A stretch of DNA of 64,000 bases. Origin: Simmondsia chinensis (lineage: Eukaryota; Streptophyta; Magnoliopsida; Caryophyllales; Simmondsiaceae). Position numbers and translations under genes: made by a program. This document shows, in pieces, positions 34,701 through 45,203 of the stretch. The stretch's first letter is position 1. Every line of letters begins with the position of its first letter. A model generated the notes under the pieces. It saw only the letters and a list, made by a program, of their open reading frames with translations, was not told the origin of the DNA and made no database searches. The stretch is taken from assembly GCA_018398585.1 (NCBI GenBank), contig JAGTTD010000009.1, positions 9,243,193-9,307,192 on the forward strand, given 5' to 3'.

Positions 34701-35016
34701 ACATTTTGTTTCTCTGTCTTTTGGTTTGTTCTGCCTTACTCCTAATTCGTAGCGTGTGCTCTTCAGAGGTTGTTGACACAGTCAATGTTTATTGGTTTTT
34801 GCCTTTTTTTCTCGTTGTTTTTTTTGTAATCCTTTTTTTGTCTTTTTCTCACCTGTTTTTCTATAATCCTTCTTCTTCTTCTTCTTCTTCTTTTTTTTTT
34901 TTTTTTTTCTTTTGCTCCCCGTTTTTATACAGTTAAATTAAGGGCTCGTCTGTACAAGTTTATTGTTTTATATGACAATTTTATTGTTAATTATGAAAAA
35001 AGTACTTGAATCAATA
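34701..35016. other. T-rich non-genic stretch
   Basis: It contains a (CTT)n tract and long T-runs around 34870-34910. No gene. Confidence 0.5.
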
Positions 35017-35019
35017 GCC

Positions 35020-35255
35020 TTGATACAACAACAAATCCAATACCTCAAGGGCTCCCGCCTAAGCGAGATCGGGGGGGTGGATGTATACAGCCTTACCCCT
35101 TCAGGGTATAACCCTGCCGAGAGGCTGTTTTCGAGGACCCCAACCTTATAGGGTTGGCAACACGAGGACTTCCCAGGAGGTCACCCATCCTGGTACTACT
35201 CTCGTCCAAGCACGCTTAACTTCGGAGTTCTAATAAGATTTGGTGCATTAGTGCC
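35020..35255 (-). mobile_element. 5S rRNA-headed SINE, best-preserved head
   Basis: On the minus strand from 35255: GGCACTAATGCACC, then TAGAACTCCGAAGTTAAGCG, GTGCTTGGACGAGAGTAGTA and GGATGGGTGACCTCCTGGGA, a nearly unchanged 5S rRNA sequence from nucleotide 16 to the 3' end (GTCCTCGTGTTGCC). The LINE-type tail follows to a TTGTTGTTGTAT end at about 35022-35034. The intermediate element and C box of the 5S promoter are intact by eye. Target duplication not resolved. Confidence 0.85.
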
Positions 35256-35284
35256 TGGTAAATCAACCCATGATCCATCATTTA

Positions 35285-36490
35285 TAGACTTTTTTAGCAA
35301 AAAGGCACATTCTTAAAAAAAAAAATTAGAAATATGACATAGTTTAAAAAATATTTAGCAAAATAGTATATTTTATTGTTTACTTACCGTTGCACGCCGT
35401 TACAAATGCCGTGTAAGACATACTGCATTGTTGCACGACATTGGAGATGTCATACAACATGCACAAATTATTATTATTTTATTTAATTTTATATCTTTAA
35501 AATAAAAAAAATGATGAAATAACTTTTTAATTTAAAATTATTTTTAATAAAATAATGAGGAGATAGTGATGTTTCCAACAAAAAATCAGGAGTTTACACA
35601 TTTATATATTTTATTTGAACTATTTTATTAGATACATGTGACTCACGTGGGATTTAATAAATTGAATTATTTTTAGTGTTTAATTTTATATCTTCTCGGG
35701 TTTGGTGTCCTCTGAAACAGTCTCTCGTCAGGGTATCCCTCTGATAGGAGAATGTCGCTTACATTCACCTCCTAGACCCTGCTTATATGGGTTGGGGGCT
35801 TGTTGTTGTTCTTTAACTCAAAAACCCAGTACCACAAGGGCTCCCATAAATAGGGTTTAGAAGGTGGATGTACGTGGCCTTCTCTCTTTAGGGTACTACC
35901 TTAAATGTGTCCCTCATTTAATAATATATATACCACAATCTCCTCATTTAAATGTGTCTCTCATTTATATCTTCCTCAAAGGCTCCCGCGTAAGCAGGGT
36001 CTGGGGGTAGGATGTACACGGCCTTCTCCTATCAGGGGACACCTTGACGAGAGAATGTTTTCGAGGAACTCCAACCGGAAAAGATATAAAATTAAACATT
36101 AAAAATAATTCAAATTATTAAATGCCGCATGAGTTATTTGTATCTAATAAAATAGTTCAAATAATAATATACAAATATGTAAACTCGTAATTTTTTATTG
36201 AAAACATCACCATCTCCTCATTATTTTAATTAAAAAATAAAATTATTTAAGTTAAAAAGTTATGTTATCATTTTTTTTATTTTAAAGATACAAAATTTAA
36301 AAAAAATAATAATTTGTGCATGTCGTACGACATCTCTAATGTCGTGCAATAATGCAGTATGACTTGCACGACGTTTGTAACGGTGTGCAACAGTAAGTGA
36401 ACAGTAAAGTGTGCCATTTTGCTAAATATTTTTTAAGTTATGTATATTTCTATTTTTTTTTTTAAATGTGCTTTTTTGCTGAAAAAGTCC
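35285..36490. mobile_element. Mutator-like foldback with a captured LINE/SINE tail in both arms
   Basis: The arms are about 35285-35815 and 35975-36490. Outer words match 16737-20550 (GTGAACAGTAAAGTGTGCCA, TTTTGCTAAATATT, GTTTGTAACGGTGTGCAA on the right; complement on the left). Inner words include CATCTCTAATGTCGTGC and CACCATCTCCTCATTATTTT. The innermost 110 bp of each arm is a copy of the LINE/SINE tail (left 35698-35815 plus strand with TTGTTGTTGTTC end, right about 36072-35978 minus strand). The spacer holds a third, minus-strand tail fragment at about 35826-35900. It ends about 140 bp upstream of the CHS-B ATG. Confidence 0.75.
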
Positions 36491-37091
36491 CGCTTATATT
36501 ATCCCCACCAACTTCGCTTTGCTTAATACACAAACATTCCAACTAATCCTCTCTCTTCCTTTAACCATAAATACCAAAACTGAACTCCATTTTTGTACTC
36601 AATTCTTGCAACTCTTTTTTCCTCACTCAAAATGTCAACCTCAGTAGAAGAGATTCGCGAGGCTCAGCGGACAAATGGACCAGCCACAATCCTAGCCATC
36701 GGGACCGCCACCCCACCTACCCTGATTTCTATTTCAGGATTACCCAAAGCGAGCATATGACTGACTTAAAAGAGAAGTTCAAGCGCATGTGTATGTTTGT
36801 TTTCTTTTTGTTGAACTTTATCAGGTCTTAGGCCCGACCTAGAGAATTGGAAAAATATAAGGTCCACATGTAAGTCTAAACACGATTTCATTTTAAACTA
36901 ATTGGTAATATTAAGTGGAGTAACCCATTAAACTTATAGATTTCACAACTCCATCTTTAATGTGAGATTCTTACTAGACTTATGTGTGTAATATTTAGCA
37001 CTTACTTTGATCTTTTATATCCTTAACGATTGGTTATGCATGAACAACCAGGGGACTAAAGAAATAAGTCTCGAACTCAAGACTTTCCACT

Positions 37092-38135
37092 TGGGGATGG
37101 CAATTAGACCGGGATTCGTTGGATATCTATCCAACTTAATTTATTTATAGTGGATTTGGATGTAAGAAATGGATTTTAAATAAATTTGGATTTGGATGAT
37201 ATCAAACCCGACCCAAGTCCACCCCAAATCTAGTCCAAAATTATATTAAGAATAGGATGAAACTATTACTAATTTTGAGTCTTCAACATGCAAGATAAGA
37301 TTCCCACATTTTTTTTCTATTGTGCCAAATTTTGAAACTAGATATGGCACAACATTTTTCTTGTGAAAATGATGATATGACATATATGTGTATAAAAATT
37401 ATTGGTTAAGAGTTTTTTGAATGATTATATAGTATAATATATTATTATCATTATACGCATTAAATACACTAGAAGAAAGTTAAAAGCAGACCAAAGAAAA
37501 GATAGATGAAGACAATTAGGCATACATTTACCCACATTAACCTTACTGAAGAGATGGCCTTAGATAGACTTAAGTAACAGTTAAAAATAGGTGTGATTGA
37601 CACAACGGTTAGGATAAAGGAGCACACCGATGCTACTTCACAGTGCTTTGAGGCCTACATGTCTATTATTGTAGATGCATTCTTGTTGCTTACATATTTG
37701 ATATTACTTTATTTGGCTTGAATTTCTACAAATATTGTTCCTTCTTTTCTTTTTAAGATTGGGGCCCTTTAAAATAATATCCCTTCAGGGTAGCGCCCTA
37801 AGGGATAAAACTGCATACATTTTACCCTCTCTAGGCCTGTTGTTGTTGTTGATGTTATATACAAAAATAATGAAAAAAAAAGAAGCAGCAATTTGTCCAA
37901 ATATTAGTTTTTTAAGGTACTATTATTATATTATATATGTTAATAATAAAATATAATATTACGATTTGTTATAAGATTTAAAATGTTTGTGGATTTGTGT
38001 TGGATATTTGTTTCACCAAATAAATTTAGATTTGATTTGAATTTTTATAAAATAAATGAGTTTTTTGGTTTAGGGCTCTGAATTGGATCTAAAAGGAGGC
38101 AAATCCAACTCAAATCCGACCTATTGTCATTCCTA
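37092..38135. mobile_element. hAT-like element in the CHS-B intron
   Basis: It begins TGGGGATGGCAATTAGACC and ends ATTGTCATTCCTA, with 8-bp flanks TTTCCACT (37084-37091) and TTTACACT (38136-38143), one mismatch. It is collinear with 29192-30271. Nested inside at about 37490-37853 is the RTE LINE end, with HINLTEEMALDRLK readable at about 37530-37572 and a TTGTTGTTGTTGATG close at 37839-37853. Confidence 0.75.
37490..37853 (+). mobile_element. RTE-type LINE 3' end nested in the CHS-B intron element
   Basis: The frame from about 37525 gives THINLTEEMALDRLK, very close to the QEEMALDRARW of the copy at 4570-4640. About 270 bp later the tail CCCTTCAGGGTAGCGCCC, ACTGCATACATTTTACCCTC ends in a GTT repeat. 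This is the second of two collinear copies (29540-29971) made by duplication of the CHS gene. Confidence 0.7.
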
Positions 38136-38856
38136 TTTACACTTGAGAGTATGTAGCTAAACTACTATATTAAACCCAATAACTTAAAGTCCTATATTTT
38201 TTTTGGTCGCAACTCAAGTCATATATATATATATCCATTCACTTTATTTTTTATTTGTAAAAGTATTAATCTCTACAGTTAGCTTTTTTCATAAATAAGT
38301 ATTAATTTCCATCTAATTGGGTTGCTATGCAGGGGGCACTGTCCTCCGACTTACCAAAGACCCTGCTGAAAACAATAAGGGCGCTTGTATATTCATTGTT
38401 TGCTCAGAAGTCATTGCCTTATGCTTTCGTGGCCCCACTAAGACCCACTTAGACTCCATGGTGGGTTAGGCCCTGTTTGGTGATGGGGCCGGTTCTGTCA
38501 TCGTGGGCACAGACCATGATTTGTCTGTTGAGCGGCCCATTTTTCATTTGGTTTGGACTGCCCAGACCATAGTGCCTGACCTGAAGGGGCAATTGAGGGG
38601 CACCTTCGTGAAGTGGGTCAGGTATTATACTTACTAAAGGACGTTCCCTCACTAATATCCAAGAATATTAAAAAGGCCTTAGAGGAGGCATTTAGCCTAG
38701 TAGGGGTCAATGATTGGAATTCAATCTTCTAGGTGGCCCATCTAGGAGGACCAGCAATTCTAGGCCAAGTGGAGGCTAAATTAGGACTAAAAAAGGAGAA
38801 ACTTAAGGAATCAAGGAATGTCCTCTATGAATATGGGCTTAGTTAAGCATCATGCA

Positions 38857-41800
38857 TGTTATGATTATCCTATAAATAAAATTAAGCCTAGAATGCCGAA
38901 AATGGAGTGAGTTATGAATACAATAGCTAACTTTTGAATTAGTTTTGGCGGGTGGGTAGGGTTGTTAGTGACTGTTAGAGGGCTGAGGGACCCACGGGTT
39001 TGCCCGCGGGAGACCCCTCCGATGCCTAAGTTAGTAAAGGCATAATAATAACAATAATATATGATAAGTAAATAACGTAAAGTAAACAATAATAAATACT
39101 TATCGTATATGGAGAGGGTCCTTGGTAGCTGGTGGCCGGAATCCGTACCGGCGAGGTGGCCGGAATCCGTACCAGCAGGGTGGCCGGAATCCGTACCGGC
39201 GAGGTGGCTGGAGAGGAGAACGGCACTGGTGGTCGAAGCCGCACGAGCGAGGTGGCCGGCGCATGGCCGGAGTTGTACCGGCAAGGTGACTGGGGTTAAA
39301 CCGGAGTGAGAGGGGAGAGAGAGAGATGGGTGGTTGTATTGTTGGGTTGTTAGGAGAGAGAAAGGGGGCTACTTGTGCCTTCGGTGTGAGGAGGGGGAGG
39401 ATGGGTTATTTATAGAGAGAGATGGTGAGGCGGTGAGGATGTGAGGGGTTGGTACGGATGACTAGGAGGAGAGAGAGAGATGGCTTGGGGAACAAGTGTA
39501 GTGAGGAGAGAGATGGCTTGGGGAACAAGGGTAGTGAGGAGAGAGAAAATAATTAAATTGTATTTTATTTTCGTTATTGTGTCGTTATTCTATTTTAATA
39601 TTAACCTGTTTATTTTTAATGTATTTTCATTGTAAATTCCTTTATTACTTTTTGCTTTTTATTATTTTCAGGCTTGGGGTTCTCGGACACAGCCTCTTTT
39701 TAGGGTAGCATATTGAAGGGGTAAGACTGCTTATATCTCACCCCCTGACCCTACATATGTGGAAGCTCTTAAGGCACTGGATTTGTGTCATTGTAAAGTT
39801 TTCCTTCCATTGCCCATATAAACTTCCAGGAGAAGCTCTTGTACTCATAACTTAATTGATGAATAAAATTTGCATTTGATTTTCTATCTTCTACGTTGAA
39901 CTCGTGCGAGTTATACCCTAGAATCCTAATCGGGTCATAACATACAATGGCAAAATCATAGCGCTCAAGAAAGTTCCTGCTCCTACTGCTTCCATGGATT
40001 TTGCAGAAACTTTGCTCAATAAGTAAAGGATTGAGTCAAAGCACTCTTCCAAAAAATTCTTGCTATAGGGAAGCAATTGCAAGATGTTGACACTCGACAA
40101 GACCAAGGCATAACGCAATTGAATGCGAAGTATGATCAAAGTTCTCAAACACTCCATGATTTGTCTAAGCGCCAAGATGAAGGATTCCAAGTAATGGAGG
40201 AACACATCAAGAAATCCAATGATCAACAAACCATGCTAATCGAGCAAATCTTGGCTTGTTAACAAAAAATCGATACTCTACACCTAAATATGCCCTATAA
40301 GCCCCTCCAATTCTACTTCTTCGAATCACGGTGATGCATCCAATGATAAGGCCCCAGTTGAAGTGAACCGAGTCTCAACTAGTGTTAGGATTGATACAAG
40401 ACCTAAAAGGGAAAAATCTGATCAAGATTCTCCCTCCAAAAAGGTCATACCAGCAAAATGTTAGGAATCGTGACTTTAGAGACCAAGAATATGCCTATCA
40501 CCAAAATCATGGAAATTATGACCAAGATCCCCTCTACTGATCAAGACCTAGGAAGCCAAACCCCAAATATGATTTCCTTAGTTTTGATTCGAGTAATCCT
40601 AGGGGTGAGGCTTGTAGGTGTGACAAATATCTTAAATTCTTGGATATCCGTTAACAAAATAGATGGGAGTCCTTAGAATTTACTTGGATGGGGGAGATGG
40701 GTACTTGCTAGAGAGAGACCATGTACTTTGGGAAGACTTTGTTAAAGATCTCGGTATAAGATTTGGTGATAGAAAGTGTGAAACTGTAGTTGGTTATTAA
40801 ATAAACTTCAACAAAGTGTTTCCATACTTGAGTATCAGACAAGATTCGAAGAACTTAAGTCATTCATGTTTAAATCTAGTCCACACTTACGTGAAGTTTA
40901 TTTGGTATCAAGATCTGTGAGCGGTTTAAAACTTGAAATCAAATATTTAGTTGCTATGCTTAAGCCAAGAACTTTGGAGGATGCTTTTGAACTTGTTGTA
41001 CATTATGAATCAGCACATCCCCAAAGTTCCAAGAGCAACTTTAACTCAAACTCATCTTTGAAAAAGTCCTACACTATTGAAAATGCTATCCAAGACTCAA
41101 AAATTTTACCAAATTCAACAAAAACAACTCCAATTACTCAAAAAAAAAACTCTAATTTTAACCAACAGAAGGCTACTGGCATTGGACAGAATAGTTTTTC
41201 CTCTCCTTCCAATCCTTCAGCCTCTAGTGTGAATAATACAAAAAAAACTTGATTTCAAGAAACCATCCCCAATTTTTTTTAAGTGTAATGATCACTATTT
41301 CCTTGGGTATGTATGTCAAGGAAGGCAAATTAACTTGGTTTTTGCTGAGGAATGTGAAATTCAACTTGAAACCAATGAACCTAGTGAGGAGAATCAAGAA
41401 CTTGGTGGCCTAGACTTAGGAGATGAAGACCTAGACCTAGTGTCTATCTTTGCCACCTCTACGAAGGTGGTAATGGCCGTAGAACACTAAGAATTAAGGG
41501 ATTAGTCAAGAAGGAAGGGGCATTAGTTTTAGTTGATAGTGGATCAACCCATAATTTTATCGATCCTAGGTTGACTGACATTTGTGGATTTAAACTCATC
41601 CTAGGTCCTTCCCCTGATGTCATGGTTGCAAATGATGACAAAATTGTCACTCACACCAGATGCCCTGATCTCTCATGGAAAACGTATGGTCAAACCTTTA
41701 GGTAGAGTGCTTAGGTTACGTGGGTGTGACATTCCTTTAGGGGTTGATTGGATGAAAGCCCATAACCCAATTCAACTTGATTTTGTTAACATTCGACTAA

Positions 41801-42620
41801 CGATTCAAAAGGATGGAAAGCTTATTGTGTTGCAAGGAGTTTCTGATACAAGTTCCTGCAACTGGATTGAGGAAGGCAAGATGGAAAAGGCTATATCTAA
41901 AAGATCTTGGTGCAAGTTGGGCAAGATTTCTTGCATTGAAGAGCCACAATGCCCCTCTGGTTTTCTTTTTGAACGCCCTTACTCTCCGGACTTGTAGGAA
42001 CTAATTGATCCCCATTCTGATGTATTTTCTTTACGCACCTCCCTACCCCTAAACGTTTACAAGATCCAAAGGGTGAAATAGAAAGACATGTGGATGAGCC
42101 GCTAAAAATTCATTCATGCGCACAACTCAATGTCCAATGGTCCATTCGTGTCTCGTGTCATCTTAGTAATGAAAAAAGATGGTTCTTCTCGCATGCCTAT
42201 AGACTAAAGAAGATTGAATGGCGTGACCGTCAAGAACAAATTCCCAATTCGACTAATTGATGACCTTCTTGATGAGTTATGTAGCTCTGAATGCTTCTCT
42301 AATATAGACCTTGGGCATGGCTATTATTAAGTTAGGATGAAGGATGAGGATGTGTATAAAAGTGCCCTTAGAACCCACCATGGTCACTTTGAATCTAGAG
42401 TAATATCATTTGGGTTAACTGATACACTGATGAATGACGTGTTTAAGCCTTGCTTGAGGAAGTCTCTCCTTGGTTTTTTTTTTTATGATGTGTTGAGTTA
42501 TAATGGACTGAGCATCTTGGCCATTTGCGCATTGTGTTTGAAATTTTGCGCGATAGCCAATTATTTGCCAAACTCTCTTAATGCTCCTTTGCAACTACTC
42601 AAGCAGAGTACTTAGTACAT
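38857..42620 (+). mobile_element. Ty3/gypsy element (gypsy-2), decayed, no 3' LTR found
   Basis: The 5' LTR 38857-39942 matches 33387-33896 but is interrupted at about 38975-39545 by an unrelated GA-rich insert. Like the other LTR it contains a LINE/SINE tail (39663-39795). Gag pieces: MQDVDTRQDQGITQLN (40077) and SVSGLKLEIKYLVAMLKP (about 40910), then a CCHC-like knuckle near 41280. Protease: LVDSGSTHNFIDP at about 41530 (DSG active site). Reverse transcriptase: KKDGSSRMPID (about 42170), RLIDDLLDEL, HHGHFESRVISFGLTD (about 42375). Many frameshifts and stops; integrase is not seen. The element abuts the broken end of CHS-B and may have caused its truncation. Confidence 0.8.
38975..39545. repeat. 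GA/GC-rich insert in the gypsy-2 LTR with a 24-bp minisatellite
   Basis: It interrupts the LTR after ...GACTGTTAGAG. At about 39126-39210 a 24-bp unit (GGTGGCCGGAATCCGTACCG plus GCGA) is repeated about three times with changes. At about 39468-39548 a 33-bp unit (GATGGCTTGGGGAACAAG...) occurs twice. The minus-strand ORFs with VRIPATSP repeats are products of the minisatellite. The origin of the insert is unknown. Confidence 0.6.
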
Positions 42621-42779
42621 ATTACATATATTTTTTCTACATCAATAAAATTATATTGTCAATTAAGTTTACTTTCTGAGCGTATGAGTTAGCTATCCCA
42701 CATAAACGGTTCAATTTAGCTCCACTTTTTTCAATCCATTCTTTTAAAGCACTACTTTGCTGCAGCCATCTACATATTG
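42621..42779. other. Short AT-rich spacer
   Basis: Nothing recognised between the end of gypsy-2 matches and the SINE target site. Confidence 0.4.
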
Positions 42780-42793
42780 ATTAAATGAGATAT

Positions 42794-43022
42794 AAAAGCA
42801 ACATTTTCAATGCTCCAGGGGCTCCCGTCTAAACAGGGTCTGGGGGGTTGATGTACGCAACCTTCCCCCTTCAGAGTACTACCCTGAACCGAGACTGTTT
42901 CCGAGAACCGCCAACTTGAGGGATGCAACATAAAGACTTCTCAGGAGGTCACCCATCTTGGTGCCACTCTCGCCCGAGCACGCTTAACTTTCCAGTGCTC
43001 CAAGGGCTCCCGTCCAAGCACC
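42794..43022 (-). mobile_element. 5S rRNA-headed SINE with an extra tail piece in front (partial dimer)
   Basis: It is bounded by a perfect 14-bp duplication ATTAAATGAGATAT (42780-42793, 43023-43036). On the minus strand it opens with GGACGGGAGCCCTTGGAGCA then CTGG, the last part of the LINE-type tail. It then continues with a 5S head starting at AAAGTTAAGCGTGCTCGGGC and goes on to the normal tail. The order tail-head-tail inside one target duplication means the unit was inserted as one cDNA. Confidence 0.85.
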
Positions 43023-43036
43023 ATTAAATGAGATAT

Positions 43037-43317
43037 CATACGTTTAATTTTTTTTTAAATTAATTATATGCTCTTCCTTTTGTTGAATACTTTCACTTTT
43101 TAATGCATCTTTTGACACTGACAAATCCCTAAGGACAATCGACTATATAACATGAATGATGTGTTGCATTATTTTTTGGTTACTGGTTAACCGACATAGC
43201 AAAACTAGATTAATAACTAATTTACCGAAAGCCATTTATAACAATAACTAGTGGAATCTTTTTTAATATTTTAAATTAGTCTAAGCAAAATAATTTTTAA
43301 TACAGTTAACCAAACTA
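43037..43317. other. No recognisable feature
   Basis: AT-rich spacer between the SINE and copia-3. Confidence 0.5.
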
Positions 43318-43322
43318 TGAAT

Positions 43323-45198
43323 TGTGAAATATTATATTTGAGTGATGAATGAGTACATAGGAGGCCTCAATATATAGGCAAAGTACAATGACCAAAAGAA
43401 TATAATGCCCCTATAGTTTACATAAGTCAAAGGGCAAAGGGGTAAAAGACAAGGCCCTAGGAACATTCTAGAACACGCTAGAATATAGTCTAATAGGCCC
43501 CCTCAATCTGAGCGGGGTGGTAGCACGCGAAGATTGGCCTTGTGTTGAAGAAAACGATCCGCAGCAAGACCCTTGGTGAGGATATCTGCAACCTGTTTGT
43601 TGGTCGGCGTGTAGTGAACTTGGAGATCACCCTTGAGGACCTTCTCTCGAACATAATGAAAATCAACATCTACATGCTTGCTACGGTCATTGGATACCTG
43701 ATTTGCGGCAAGGTACGAGGCAGAAACATTGTCACAGTAGACGATGATAGGACCTAGGTGCCGAAGGGCGAGGTCGCGCATGATGTAACGGAGCCAGTCA
43801 CTTTCGGCAACTGCTTGAGCCACAGCCCGATACTCAGATTCGGTCGTACTTTTAGAGACAGTTATCTACTTTTTGGCACGCCAAGAGATAAGATTAGGGC
43901 CAAGGTAGACAGCATAGCCAGTTGTAGAGCGACGGGTGTCAGGGCATCCATCCCAGCCGGCATCAGCGAAGACGGTGAGAGAGAGAGTCGGAGCAGGTTG
44001 TATGAGTAGACCATGATCAGAAGTAGATTTGAGATACCGAAGAATGCGCTTCACAGCCTGCCGGTGAGGAGTGCGAGGAGCATGCATGAACTGAGAGACC
44101 AGGTTTACGGCATAGCATATGTCTGGGCGGGTCATAGTGAGGCACTGCAAGGCACCCACTGCACTTCTATACTCAATAGGATCCTCGAGAAGGTCCCCGT
44201 CACTCAGGGAAAGGTGAGCTCGGGTGGGGAGGGGGGTTTTAATGGGTTTGGCATCACAGAGACTGTGTTTGGTGAGGAGGTCAACGGTGTACTTGTGTTG
44301 AGAGAGAAAGAGGCCACTGGAGTTGCCAGAGGCTTGGACACCGAGAAAGAAATGTAATGATCCAAGGTCCTTAATCGCAAATTGGGTGGAAATTGACTTG
44401 ATGAGGGTTGTTAAGTGCAAGGCGGCAGACCCAGTGAGGATGATGTCGTCAACGTATAGGAGAAGGCATGTGATATGGGAACGGGTTTTATGGATGAAAA
44501 GAGAGGGGTCGGCCCTACAGCAGACAAAACCAAGACTAATAAGGAACGTACTGAACCGCTGGAACCATGCCCGAGGAGCCTATTTCAAACCATACAACGC
44601 TTTGCGAAGGCGACATACGTGAGTAGGGTATTTCGGATGTATGAAGCCCTGTGGTTGTTTCATATAAACTTCTTCCTTGTGACCATGTAGGAAAGCATTT
44701 TTAACGTCTAACTGCTGTATAGGCCAGTTGTAAGTAATAGCAAGTGTGAGTATAAAACGTATGGTGGTGGGCTTTACAACAGAGCTAAAAGTCTCCTTAT
44801 AGTCAAGGGCTTCACGTTGGTGAAAACCCTGAGCAATAAGGCGAGCTTTGAACCGTTCGACCGAACCATCTGCTTTATACTTCACCTTATATTTCCAAGT
44901 ACTCCCTGGTTAAGCGTTTTCAGGATCACTCCATGGCTAAGGAGTATGACCTCCGATCTCAACTCATAACCTTACGAAAAGATGGCAAAACTATGGATGC
45001 ATACCTCTCTGAACTTGGCTCTGATACCATGTGAAATATTATATTTGAGTGATGAATGAGTACATAGGAGGCCTCAATATATAGGCAAAGTACAATGGCC
45101 AAAAGACTTTAATGCCCCTATAGTTTACATAAGTCAAAGGGCAAGTAAAAGACAAGACCCTAGAAACATTCTAGAACACCCTAAAATATAGTCTACTA
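43323..45198 (-). mobile_element. Ty1/copia element (copia-3), large internal deletion
   Basis: LTRs 43323-43495 (3') and 45030-45198 (5'), both 170 bp, are flanked by the perfect duplication TGAAT (43318-43322, 45199-45203). The primer site, read on the minus strand, is TGGTATCAGAGC next to the 5' LTR (45029-45018). Minus-strand coding: reverse transcriptase start 44885-44580 ([39 protein letters not shown]), then RT end and RNase H to about 43870 (KDLGSLHFFLG, GYAVYLGPNLISWRAKK, stop) and 43823-43503 (CDNVSASYLAANQ, RSKHVDVDFHYVREK, ADILTKGL). Integrase, protease and most of gag are missing. The 44890-45015 piece encodes a Gag fragment on the opposite (plus) strand. Confidence 0.88.
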
Positions 45199-45203
45199 TG
45201 AAT

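Larger units (their letters stand above)
36632..38838 (+). pseudogene. CHS-B: chalcone synthase-like pseudogene
   Basis: Exon 1 (36632-36790) starts [12 protein letters not shown] and is 22 bp shorter than in CHS-A: the bases between ...GCCACCCCACC and TACCCTGATTTC are lost at about 36716, shifting the frame to an early stop. The intron keeps the CHS-A layout. A second deletion joins intron sequence (ATCTAATT) directly to the codons around the catalytic Cys at about 38319, removing the splice acceptor and the first 300 bp of exon 2. After that come TAG at about 38467 (GGT TAG GCC), a one-base loss at about 38580 and further stops. The sequence stops matching at 38838, where codons after YEYG are replaced by sequence next to a gypsy LTR. 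Cys at position 197 and Leu at 265 match CHS-A. Confidence 0.92.

Noticed and set aside
35160..35255. A 5S rRNA gene on the minus strand
   Set aside because: It lacks the first 15 nucleotides and the gene terminator, is fused to a LINE-type tail and occurs as scattered singles with target duplications, not in a 5S array.
38865..39284. Minus-strand ORFs with IPATSPVR repeats as a repeat protein gene
   Set aside because: Both overlapping frames are products of the 24-bp minisatellite inside an LTR.
16489..43022. Cassandra TRIM elements (5S-containing LTRs)
   Set aside because: No TG...CA bordered LTR pairs, no primer-binding site, and 11-16 bp target duplications instead of 5 bp; the TTG tail is LINE/SINE-like.
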